A stretch of 24,188 nucleotides of DNA from Christensenellaceae bacterium (GCA_017881705.1 JADGQP010000095.1:1-24188), one strand, 5' to 3'; shown: positions 16,746 to 23,214, numbered from the stretch's first letter. Notes: generated from the sequence alone by a model not told the origin. Translations and numbers: made by a program.

Positions 16746-17338
16746 TGCGCTTTGGTCCAATCCGCAAGCTCCAGGCGCACCGCCGAGTCGCAGGCTTGCA
16801 TGGCGAAAATCGTGTCCTGCTGCAATTTATCCAGCTCCCAATGAAGCATTTCCGCCCCGAACAGGATGACGTCGCGGGAACATCCGGCGGCGAACTTGCG
16901 ATCCTTAAACTTTTTCTGAAGGCTCTTCAGCTGCAAATCCTTTATATCCTTCGAAGGCAGCATTAACACCGTCGCGCCGACCATGCCGGTCAATTCATCG
17001 GTGGCGTACAGCACCTTTTCCATTTCATGCTCGGGTTTCACATCCACCGTAAGCTGATAGCCGTGGCTGCACACCGCGTGAATCAGTTGCTCCGATGCGC
17101 CGCCCTGACGAAGAAGCGCGGGGGCCTCGATGCAGTGCCGAGTGGGGTACAATTCAAAATCGATGTCGTGTAAAAGCCCTGTGATTCCCCAAAAATCCGC
17201 GTCGCCGCCGTAGCCCAGCTGCTCTGCGTACCAGCGCATCACGCCCTCCACGACCAGCGCGTGCTGAAGGTGGAACAGTTCCCGATTATAAGTTTTTAAA
17301 AGCGCGACGGCCTCGTCGCTCGTTAAGCCGGTGTTCAT
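16742..17338 (-). CDS. HD-domain phosphohydrolase-like protein
   Basis: This 198-aa cytoplasmic protein carries the HD-superfamily metal motif: His26 in LQHALVVEG, the His57-Asp58 pair in GLLHDIDFE, and further His/Asp residues (CSHGYQL, YATDELTG). Proteins of this type hydrolyse phosphate esters or nucleotides, but the substrate here is unknown. Its ATG overlaps the stop of the amino-acid ABC ATPase gene (ATGA), and its own stop overlaps the tcdA start. It is therefore a true operon member rather than an insertion. A role in sulfur amino-acid metabolism is only suggested by context. Confidence 0.85.
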   Translation of the reverse strand: MNTGLTSDEAVALLKTYNRELFHLQHALVVEGVMRWYAEQLGYGGDADFWGITGLLHDIDFELYPTRHCIEAPALLRQGGASEQLIHAVCSHGYQLTVDVKPEHEMEKVLYATDELTGMVGATVLMLPSKDIKDLQLKSLQKKFKDRKFAAGCSRDVILFGAEMLHWELDKLQQDTIFAMQACDSAVRLELADWTKAQ

Positions 17339-18099
17339 GTCGGTATGCCCTCCCGCAATTCTTCATACGTGAACGTGTTTAAAAACTTTCGCGCCCGCGC
17401 TGTTTCCGGCGAGGCGAAAAACGCTTTCGGTTTCCCTTCCTCAACGATACTGCCGCCATCCATAAACAGAATTCGGTCGGCCACCGCCTCGGCAAAACGC
17501 ATTTCATGCGTTACGATTGCCATGGTCATACCGTCCTTCGCAAGGTCCAGCACAACGCTGAGTACCTCCCGCACCATTTCGGGGTCCAGCGCCGCGGTAA
17601 TTTCGTCCAGCAGCAGAATGTCCGGATGCATCAGCGTCGCGCGCACGATCGCCACCCGCTGCTTTTGGCCGCCGGATAATTGCCGCGGCAGCGCGTGCGC
17701 TTTATCCGATAAACCCACGCGTTTCAGCGCGGCTTCCGCTTCCGCCGTCGCATCCTGTTTGGTGCGGCCAAGAGCCCGCATCGGCCCGAGAAGCAGATTA
17801 TCCATTACGTCCATGTGTGGAAACAGGTCGTAACTCTGGAATACCATGCCGATTTTTTGCCTTACGAGGTGCAGGTTTTTCTTCTGTCCGTCTATCCGCG
17901 CATCCCTCAGGTATATTTCGCCGGAATCAACGGGCTCCAGCCCGTTGACGCAGCGCAGCAGCGTGCTTTTTCCGCACCCGGACGGGCCGATGATCACAAC
18001 CACCTCGCCCTCGCCGATCGTAAGCGAAATATCGTTTAAAACCACGCTGCCGTCAAAACTTTTTACCAGATTGTCGATTCTCAATACCGGCGTTTTCAC
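17335..18099 (-). CDS. Polar amino-acid ABC transporter ATP-binding protein
   Basis: This ATPase of about 254 aa belongs to the GlnQ/HisP family. It has Walker A GPSGCGKST, Q-loop FQSYDLFPHM, signature LSGGQKQR, Walker B ILLLDEIT and H-loop VTHEM. The Walker B runs into DEITAALD, where DEPTSALD is usual; the catalytic Glu is kept. I chose the GTG at 18099 because AAGGGA lies 9 nt upstream; an ATG at 18123 adds eight residues and overlaps the permease gene. With the two upstream permeases it forms an amino-acid importer. Its probable binding protein is the first gene of the next operon. Confidence 0.92.
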   Translation of the reverse strand: MKTPVLRIDNLVKSFDGSVVLNDISLTIGEGEVVVIIGPSGCGKSTLLRCVNGLEPVDSGEIYLRDARIDGQKKNLHLVRQKIGMVFQSYDLFPHMDVMDNLLLGPMRALGRTKQDATAEAEAALKRVGLSDKAHALPRQLSGGQKQRVAIVRATLMHPDILLLDEITAALDPEMVREVLSVVLDLAKDGMTMAIVTHEMRFAEAVADRILFMDGGSIVEEGKPKAFFASPETARARKFLNTFTYEELREGIPT

Positions 18100-18113
18100 C
18101 CGACCCGCTCCCT

Positions 18114-18788
18114 TTATTGCCATTTTCGCTCCAATCTGGACGCCAGCAGAGATATCGGCCAACAGATGAAAAAGTACAGAGCGAACACGACGCCGTAAAT
18201 CCAGATTGCCGCGGTGGGCACGTCGTACCGCGCCGCCTCGATAATTTGCTGCCCGACCTTCAATACTTCCACGATGCCAATGAGCATCACCAGCGAAGTT
18301 GTTTTCACCATGCGCGTCGCAAGGTTGATGGATTGGGGAATTAACCGCCGCAGGGTCTGCGGTATCAGAACGTAACGGTAGGTCTGCTTTTTCGTCAGGC
18401 CCAAGGCCGCACTGCTTTCCAGCTGGTGGCGCGGTATGGAGGTCAGCGCGCCGCGCACCAGATCGCCCATCTCCCCGGCGCCCCAGAACGTGAACACGGC
18501 CACTGCTGCCGCCTCGCCGCTGATTTGGAGGTTGAAAGCCTTGGCCAGCCCGAAATAGCACAGAAACAGCAGCACCATCTGCGGCACGATACGGACCGTT
18601 TCCAGATATATACGGCAAAACCCGCGAATCACCGGGTTTTTAAGCGTCATCAGCAACCCAAACGCCATGCCGAAAATGATGGAAAGCACAATGGACACGA
18701 GCGAAAGCTCCAACGTAACGCCCAGCCCACCCAATAACCGTAAAAAATTGTTGCCCTTAAACAGAACGCTGATACCCAAACCCTGCAT
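18114..18788 (-). CDS. Polar amino-acid ABC transporter permease (second subunit)
   Basis: This 224-aa permease is of the HisM/GlnP type with about five transmembrane helices. Its EAA-like loop (ESSAALGLTKKQTYRYVLIPQTLRR, residues around 130-155) contacts the ATPase. The start is ATG with a perfect AAAGGAGG upstream; it overlaps the end of the preceding permease gene by 32 nt. The frame continues upstream, but the ribosome site decides the start. It forms the heterodimeric channel with the preceding permease. Confidence 0.92.
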   Translation of the reverse strand: MQGLGISVLFKGNNFLRLLGGLGVTLELSLVSIVLSIIFGMAFGLLMTLKNPVIRGFCRIYLETVRIVPQMVLLFLCYFGLAKAFNLQISGEAAAVAVFTFWGAGEMGDLVRGALTSIPRHQLESSAALGLTKKQTYRYVLIPQTLRRLIPQSINLATRMVKTTSLVMLIGIVEVLKVGQQIIEAARYDVPTAAIWIYGVVFALYFFICWPISLLASRLERKWQ

Positions 18789-19428
18789 ATCGGAGCCTCC
18801 TTTCCAACCAGGAGCCAAGGGCGGAAATGGGCAGTAATATCGTAAGGTACGCAATCACCAGCATCAGCAGCGCCTCGTCCGTTTTGTAGTACATCCCGAT
18901 CAGGTCCTTGGCCACGTACATCAAATCCGCCAGCGCTACGGCGCTGAACACGCTGGTTTCCTTGATTAAAAAAATCACGTTCGCGCATATCGCCGGGATC
19001 GACGTAGCCAGCGCCTGTGGGAAAAGGACGTAGCGAATATTCTGCGCGTTCGTCAGCCCCAGGCATTCGCCGGCTTCCACCTGCGTCTTTTCTACTGCAT
19101 CCAGCCCGCTACGAAACGCTTCCGCCATATAAGCGCCGCCCAAAAAGGCCAGGCCCATTACGGCGCAGCCTTCCGAGCTCAGCCGAACGCCGATTTTAGG
19201 AAGGCCGAAATAAAGGAAGAACAACTGCACCAGCAGCGGCGTGTTGCGGGCAAGCTGGATATAGGCGCCGGTTATCTGCCGAAGCACCGGAACCCTGAAA
19301 TATCGGGCCAGGCAACACAGCGCGCCTATAACAAACGAAAGCGCGATGCCGGCCGCCGCAATGCGCAGCGTAAGACCGGCCGCTTCCACGTACATCGGCG
19401 TATACCGGTTGATAAAGCCCCAATCCAT
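18757..19428 (-). CDS. Polar amino-acid ABC transporter permease (first subunit)
   Basis: This 223-aa HisQ/GlnP-type permease has about five membrane helices, an ARNTPLLVQLFFLYFGLP motif near residues 60-77, and an EAA loop containing EAGECLGLTNAQNIRYVLFPQAL. The start is ATG with AAGGAAG upstream. It begins 35 nt after the rrf2 stop, so it is the first transporter gene of the rrf2 operon. No binding-protein gene is in this operon; the nearest one, downstream, has its own promoter. Confidence 0.92.
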   Translation of the reverse strand: MDWGFINRYTPMYVEAAGLTLRIAAAGIALSFVIGALCCLARYFRVPVLRQITGAYIQLARNTPLLVQLFFLYFGLPKIGVRLSSEGCAVMGLAFLGGAYMAEAFRSGLDAVEKTQVEAGECLGLTNAQNIRYVLFPQALATSIPAICANVIFLIKETSVFSAVALADLMYVAKDLIGMYYKTDEALLMLVIAYLTILLPISALGSWLERRLRYAGFGYQRSV

Positions 19429-19462
19429 GTTTGCTTCCTTCCCGCGCGTCCCCGGGCCGCCG

Positions 19463-19891
19463 CTAGATGGAGTAGTTAACGGCGCTCACGGTTTTATAGT
19501 GGTCGTGAAGATCTTCCAGTGTAACGGAATCCATATAGCCGTCCAACGTCTGGTTCAGTCCTTGCCAAAAGGAGGTCAGTACGGCGGCTGTGCTTGCGTC
19601 CGCGCCCTTCTCGTTCCCTGCGTCAAGGGTCATGCTGCCCTCCATGGCCCGCAGAATATCGCCAACACGGCATTCGGCAGGTTTCTTAACCAGCATATAC
19701 CCGCCGGATTTTCCCCGGGTGCTTCGCAGAAACCCGGCGCGATTAAGCGCATGGGCGATCTGTTCCAGGTATTTTACGGCAATGCCCTGCCGGGTTGCGG
19801 TTTCCTGAAGAGCTACATATTCCCCGGTATTGTAAACAGCCAGGTCCAGCATTAACCGTAAGGCATAACGCCCTTTTGTGGATATCTTCAT
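19463..19891 (-). CDS. Rrf2-family transcriptional regulator, CymR-like
   Basis: This 142-aa regulator has the Rrf2 N-terminal winged helix (MKISTKGRYALRLMLDLA, recognition region about 28-60, with GGYMLVKKP wing). Iron-sulfur members such as IscR carry three cysteine ligands near residues 90-110; here that region is DAGNEKGADAST with none, and the only Cys is residue 74. It therefore resembles CymR, the cluster-free repressor of cysteine metabolism in Bacillus. It heads the operon with the amino-acid permeases and probably represses its own promoter and the two other promoters carrying the same box. CymR in Bacillus works with CysK; no cysK is in this window. Confidence 0.9.
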   Translation of the reverse strand: MKISTKGRYALRLMLDLAVYNTGEYVALQETATRQGIAVKYLEQIAHALNRAGFLRSTRGKSGGYMLVKKPAECRVGDILRAMEGSMTLDAGNEKGADASTAAVLTSFWQGLNQTLDGYMDSVTLEDLHDHYKTVSAVNYSI

Positions 19892-19932
19892 AGTCTCCCG
19901 TCCATCCCAAGTATTTATTACGCGGCAAACAG

Positions 19933-19966
19933 ATTATAGCCGATATTCATATTTAGTCAATAGGTT
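19933..19966 (-). promoter_or_regulatory. rrf2 operon promoter with AACCTATTGAC half-operator
   Basis: The - strand reads TTGACT (19960-19955), 16 nt, TATAAT (19938-19933), about 42 nt upstream of the rrf2 start. The -35 element is inside AACCTATTGAC (19966-19956), identical to the left part of the two other boxes. The right half (TAGGTT) is poorly kept, suggesting weaker autoregulation. No leader peptide or terminator is present here. Confidence 0.75.
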
Positions 19967-20065
19967 TACTATGCTATCGAATTGCTTCCCCTATTTCCTC
20001 TGCCGGAGAACACGCCCTCCTATGGTTGCGGGTTTTTACACAGACTGTGTTTGGTGAAGCTACGG

Positions 20066-20120
20066 TTTGTGCATTATAGCGGCAGCGTGTTATAATAGTT
20101 TGGATTCCGCTCCGGAATCC
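20066..20120 (+). promoter_or_regulatory. Candidate promoter with adjacent palindrome for the small Cys-rich protein
   Basis: TATAAT at 20091-20096 has a weak -35 (TTGTGC, 20067-20072) 18 nt upstream. Just downstream lies an inverted repeat GGATTCCG-CTC-CGGAATCC (20102-20120), which could be an operator or the first stem of the transcript. Confidence 0.5.
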
Positions 20121-20182
20121 CGACCGGAGAAACGGCCGATTAGCGGACGCATAACAAACGATTGAGCGGAGGCGCGCCAGAC

Positions 20183-20395
20183 ATGAAAAGCCTGTTGGTT
20201 AAGGATACGACCCGGGAAGAACGGGAAGCCATTATTAAGAATGCCTTGAGCTGCGACGGAAGCGGATGCGAAAACTGCTCCTCCTGCTGGCTGGGCGGCG
20301 GGGATCCGTATCAAATGTATCAGCCTTATATCGATGGTGAAAAAGAAATCGCTGAGATAAACCAGGCATACGGGACCCGATATGTACACGGCTGA
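20183..20395 (+). CDS. Small conserved-looking Cys-rich protein of unknown function (70 aa)
   Basis: The protein begins MKSLLVKDTTREEREAI and has four cysteines within SCDGSGCENCSSCW, spaced as a possible metal site. It is followed by a GGGDPYQMYQPYIDGEKEI segment and ends YVHG. GGAGG lies 10 nt before the ATG; a TTG 21 nt upstream is less likely. Similar small proteins with the DPYQMYQPYIDG phrase occur in gut Clostridia as hypothetical proteins; I know of no assigned function. It has its own promoter and terminator, so it is monocistronic, standing between the rrf2 operon and the met operon. Confidence 0.7.
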   Translation: MKSLLVKDTTREEREAIIKNALSCDGSGCENCSSCWLGGGDPYQMYQPYIDGEKEIAEINQAYGTRYVHG

Positions 20396-20507
20396 AGAAG
20401 GTTTGCGTGCCGGTAAAACGGCGGCATGCCCGGCGTGCGGCTGTTTTGTCCGCAATGCGCTTGCGGCGGCGCGTTAGCAAAAACGATGGTCATGAACACG
20501 CGCCCTG

Positions 20508-20532
20508 CCCCCGGCAAATGCTGGGGGTTTTT
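20508..20532 (+). terminator. Intrinsic terminator downstream of the small Cys-rich gene
   Basis: CCCCCGGC (20508-20515) pairs with GCTGGGGG (20520-20527), one G-T pair, around AAAT and is followed by TTTTT. It ends the small-protein transcript about 110 nt after its stop. The stretch from 20533 to 20740 shows no gene I can support. Confidence 0.8.
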
Positions 20533-20734
20533 GCATGGGTTGCAAGCAGCGCCATCCAGCTCCGCTCATTTTACGACATTTTTCAGGCTATCAATCCTCT
20601 CGCCGTATCGTCCATTCGACTTAATAGGCACGTATCTCTGCGGTTTTGTTTGCCCGCCCTTTCTTTTCCGAAGCGTCCGCAAAACTGTTTACAGTTTGCG
20701 ATCGTAATATCAGATTTTTATTATAATATTCCTA

Positions 20735-20771
20735 TAAACCTATTGACATGATAGTTTTATCATACTATAAT
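20735..20771 (+). promoter_or_regulatory. metQ operon promoter and Rrf2/CymR-like operator
   Basis: TTGACA (20743-20748), 17 nt, TATAAT (20766-20771) is a full consensus promoter. The -35 lies in AACCTATTGACAT, identical over 13 nt to the binding-protein operon operator and followed by RRTAG(G/T)TT in both. A second small dyad ATGATA-GTTT-TATCAT lies between -35 and -10. Repressor binding here would occlude the polymerase. Confidence 0.82.
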
Positions 20772-20802
20772 ACACCCAACTTAACGAAAGGGAGGCTGGC
20801 AC

Positions 20803-20895
20803 ATGAACAATTACGCTTGTATGATGACGACGCGGAACATGTGCATGGATATGCGCATGTTCCTGTCTTTTGCGTGCGCCTGCCGCCGAATGTGA
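20803..20895 (+). CDS. Met/Cys-rich leader peptide of the metQNI operon (30 aa)
   Basis: This short ORF has GGAGG 7 nt before its ATG and begins about 25 nt after the predicted transcription start. Of 30 residues, eight are Met (1, 7, 8, 13, 15, 17, 19, 30) and four are Cys (6, 14, 25, 27). From residue 8 it reads MTTRNMCMDMRM, matching the other leader's MTSRLMCMGCM with synonymous third-position differences. The Met codons 13-19 also form a 9-bp hairpin (20838-20846 with 20851-20859). A strong terminator follows 22 nt after the stop codon. Downstream genes encode a methionine importer, so an attenuator sensing charged tRNA-Met or tRNA-Cys is the natural reading. Mechanism is inferred. Confidence 0.75.
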   Translation: MNNYACMMTTRNMCMDMRMFLSFACACRRM

Positions 20896-20917
20896 TATTT
20901 CGGACTTCACAGATATG

Positions 20918-20954
20918 AAGAAGGGCATCCGCACGGAGCCCTTCTTTTTATTTT
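20918..20954 (+). terminator. Intrinsic terminator inside the metQ leader
   Basis: AAGAAGGGC (20918-20926) pairs with GCCCTTCTT (20938-20946). An inner TCC/GGA stem lies in the loop, and the 3' side runs into TTTTTATTTT. It is upstream of metQ and downstream of the Met/Cys leader, as expected for an attenuator. CTTC (20905-20908) can pair with GAAG (20917-20920), a short competing stem at the terminator's base. Confidence 0.85.
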
Positions 20955-20962
20955 GAAAAGAT

Positions 20963-21064
20963 GTGAGCCGTTTGAGATACCGCATCGGCAGCGTATGCGA
21001 TCGAATGTCCGTCCTGGGCCACGCATGGATTCACGCCCTCAAATATAACCAAATAAAGGAGTAA
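20963..21064 (+). CDS. Small upstream ORF 2 before metQ (33 aa)
   Basis: A GTG-started ORF (reading SRLRYRIGSVCDRM after the start) begins 8 nt after the terminator's T-run and stops 5 nt before the metQ ATG, running through metQ's AAAGGAG site. The ribosome site (GAAAAG) is weak. It occupies the same place as the small ORF before the amino-acid binding protein, and both are Arg-rich with a Cys near the middle. It may be chance; translation would affect access to the metQ ribosome site. Confidence 0.3.
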   Translation: MSRLRYRIGSVCDRMSVLGHAWIHALKYNQIKE

Positions 21065-21069
21065 TCATC

Positions 21070-21984
21070 ATGAAGAACGGATTTAAGAAAATCGGAAGCC
21101 TTATCGTAGCAATCCTGCTCGTATTCTCCCTGGCACAGGCTGCCTTTGCAGATACCACGGTACAAATCGGCGTTCCCGACGACGCGACCAACCAGGCCCG
21201 CGCGATTAAACTGCTGGAAACGGCCGGGCTAATCGAGGTAGACCCCGCGGCGGGCTATTCGCCCGAAATCAAGGACGTTACCAAATACCTGTACAACATC
21301 GAAATCACCCCGGTCGCCGCCAACACGCTAACCTCCACACTGGCGGACTTTGCGGCCAGCACCATTAACGGAACCTACGCCATTCCTTTCGGGCTGGTGC
21401 CTTCGCGCGACGCGTTGATTATCGAAAAGCAGGACGAAAGCGGCAACAACCCTTACATCAACGTAATCGTCGCCCGCACAGCCGATAAGGACAACGAAAC
21501 CTACGCTGCGATCGTGAAGGCCTTCCAGACCCAGGAAGTGGCCGAGTACCTGATTGAAAAATACAAGCAAGCTTTCTTCCCTGCCTTCCCGTATGACACG
21601 GGCTATACCGTGAACGCCTCTTTCGTTTCGGACATTGACAGTTATACATCCGCGAAAGAGGGGAAAACCGTGGTGAAAATCGGCGTATGCGGCGCCTCCA
21701 ACGATCAATGGAAAGCGGTTCAGAAAGTGTTGGACGATGAAAACGCCAACATCTATATCGAATTGGTGGAATTCGACGCGTACACGCTGCCCAACGAAGC
21801 CCTGAACAGCGGGGAGATCGACCTGAACTCCTTCCAGCACAAAGCGTACCTTCAAAAGGAGATTGAAGGGAATGGCTACGACCTTACCGCGATCGGCGAT
21901 ACGCTCATCGCGCCGCTTGCCCTGTATTCCCAGAAGGTGACCACGCTGGACGCCTTAAAAGAGCTGGCCGGGCAGGCACAGTAA
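21070..21984 (+). CDS. metQ: Methionine ABC transporter substrate-binding protein, circularly permuted MetQ
   Basis: This 304-aa NlpA/MetQ-family binding protein has its two halves in swapped order. After a signal peptide (1-27, AFA cleavage, no lipobox Cys), residues 29-175 match the C-terminal half of ordinary MetQ (VPDDATNQARAIKLL, INGTYAIPFGLVPSRDAL, NPYINVIVAR). A linker follows. Residues 199-300 then match the N-terminal half (KTVVKIGVCGASND, EFDAYTLPNEALNSGEID, NSFQHKAYL, GDTLIAPLALYSQKV). The cut point falls just before the strand that normally follows the N-half. Apart from the start codon it contains no Met and only one Cys. ATG is preceded by AAAGGAG. Ligand-contact motifs of both lobes are present, so binding of Met is plausible; other NlpA-family ligands cannot be excluded. 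Confidence 0.88.
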   Translation: MKNGFKKIGSLIVAILLVFSLAQAAFADTTVQIGVPDDATNQARAIKLLETAGLIEVDPAAGYSPEIKDVTKYLYNIEITPVAANTLTSTLADFAASTINGTYAIPFGLVPSRDALIIEKQDESGNNPYINVIVARTADKDNETYAAIVKAFQTQEVAEYLIEKYKQAFFPAFPYDTGYTVNASFVSDIDSYTSAKEGKTVVKIGVCGASNDQWKAVQKVLDDENANIYIELVEFDAYTLPNEALNSGEIDLNSFQHKAYLQKEIEGNGYDLTAIGDTLIAPLALYSQKVTTLDALKELAGQAQ

Positions 21985-22030
21985 CACGGCCTCAAGCCCC
22001 AGATTTCATCTTATCAGGGGGCGCGGCATC

Positions 22031-22061
22031 ATCGGCATCGCTTTCATACGGCGATGCCGAT
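22031..22061 (+). repeat. Intercistronic hairpin between metQ and metN
   Basis: ATCGGCATCGC (22031-22041) pairs perfectly with GCGATGCCGAT (22051-22061) around a 9-nt loop. No T-run follows. As in the other operon, a strong stem directly follows the binding-protein gene, which could protect its message and favour it over the downstream genes. Confidence 0.8.
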
Positions 22062-22116
22062 GCATTGTTGCCTCTGCGGCGATGTCGCCATCCTTGCCGG
22101 AACGCAAAGGAGAAGC

Positions 22117-23214
22117 ATGATCGAAATCCAGCATTTGAATAAGACTTTCCGACTGAAAAACAACACGGTCGAGGCGGTTCGGGATATCAGCCTTATGATC
22201 GGCGACGGCGCTATCTACGGGATTATCGGCTATTCCGGCGCGGGGAAATCTACGCTTGTGCGATGTATGAACCTGCTGGAAATACCGGATTCCGGGCACA
22301 TCTCCATGAGCGGTTTCGGGGAGATTACGGTTCGGGAGGGTAAACTTTCCTGGCTGCAGCCCGGCAAAACCAGCCCGCAGCCGTTGAGTGAAAAGCAACT
22401 TTGCAGGTTTAGGCGCGGTACCGGCATGATTTTTCAGCACTTCAACCTTTTGGACCGAAGCACCGTATATGAAAACATCGCCTATCCGCTGCGCTACTGC
22501 GGCCTGCAGGCGGGTGAAATCCGCCGAAGGGTATGCGAGCTGCTGGCGCTTGTGGATTTGGAGGATAAAACGAACGTCTATCCTTCGCAATTATCGGGCG
22601 GGCAGCGGCAGCGCGTGGCCATTGCGCGCGCGCTTGCAGGCAAGCCCGCCGTTTTACTGTCGGACGAAGCTACCAGCGCGCTCGACCCGGAAGCGACCGA
22701 GTCGATTTTAAACCTGCTGAAGGATTTAAACCGGAAACTCGGATTAACCATCGTAATGATCACGCACGAAATGGCCGTAATCAAATCCGTATGCCAACGC
22801 GTCGCCGTTATGGAAAACGGCGCCGTGGTGGAAGAGGGTGACCTGTACGATCTATTCTCCGCACCTCAAAAGCCGATTACCCGCAAGTTTGTAAACGCCT
22901 CGTCGCCCCTTGGTAAAATCGACAAGTTAATCGCCTCCGGCTCCCCGCTGATTCAAACGCAGGGACACGCCCGGCTTGTAAGGCTGCTTTTTCGCAAGGA
23001 CAGCGTCGGCGATTCCGTGATCTCCAACGTATCCCGGCAGTTTAACGTCAACCTGAACATTGTATTGGCCAACGTGGAGGTTCTGGGGGAGAACCCGCTG
23101 GGCGGGATGATCGCGGTGATCGACGGTACGGAAGACGACATCGCCCGGGCGCTGGCTTACCTGAACGAAACCCACGTCGTCACGGAGGTGCTTGAGGTTG
23201 GAACAGTGGCTTAA
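22117..23214 (+). CDS. metN: Methionine ABC transporter ATP-binding protein MetN
   Basis: This ATPase has 365 aa from the ATG at 22117, preceded by AAAGGAG. It has Walker A GYSGAGKST, Q-loop MIFQHFNLL, signature LSGGQRQR, Walker B VLLSDEATSALDPE (MetN-type rather than DEPTSALD) and H-loop ITHEM. The C-terminal NIL regulatory domain (about 270-360) binds methionine in known MetN proteins and inhibits transport. An insertion of about 20 residues (around ITVREGKLSWLQPGKTS) lies between the beta-sheet region and the usual LSE..L..RR segment. The frame is open upstream to an ATG at 22054 encoding MPMHCCLCGD, which lacks a ribosome site. Confidence 0.95.
   Translation: MIEIQHLNKTFRLKNNTVEAVRDISLMIGDGAIYGIIGYSGAGKSTLVRCMNLLEIPDSGHISMSGFGEITVREGKLSWLQPGKTSPQPLSEKQLCRFRRGTGMIFQHFNLLDRSTVYENIAYPLRYCGLQAGEIRRRVCELLALVDLEDKTNVYPSQLSGGQRQRVAIARALAGKPAVLLSDEATSALDPEATESILNLLKDLNRKLGLTIVMITHEMAVIKSVCQRVAVMENGAVVEEGDLYDLFSAPQKPITRKFVNASSPLGKIDKLIASGSPLIQTQGHARLVRLLFRKDSVGDSVISNVSRQFNVNLNIVLANVEVLGENPLGGMIAVIDGTEDDIARALAYLNETHVVTEVLEVGTVA

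Noticed and set aside
20382..20477. 31-aa frame overlapping the end of the small Cys-rich gene as an annotated gene
   Set aside because: No ribosome site and little support beyond two Cys pairs; kept only as part of a finding.
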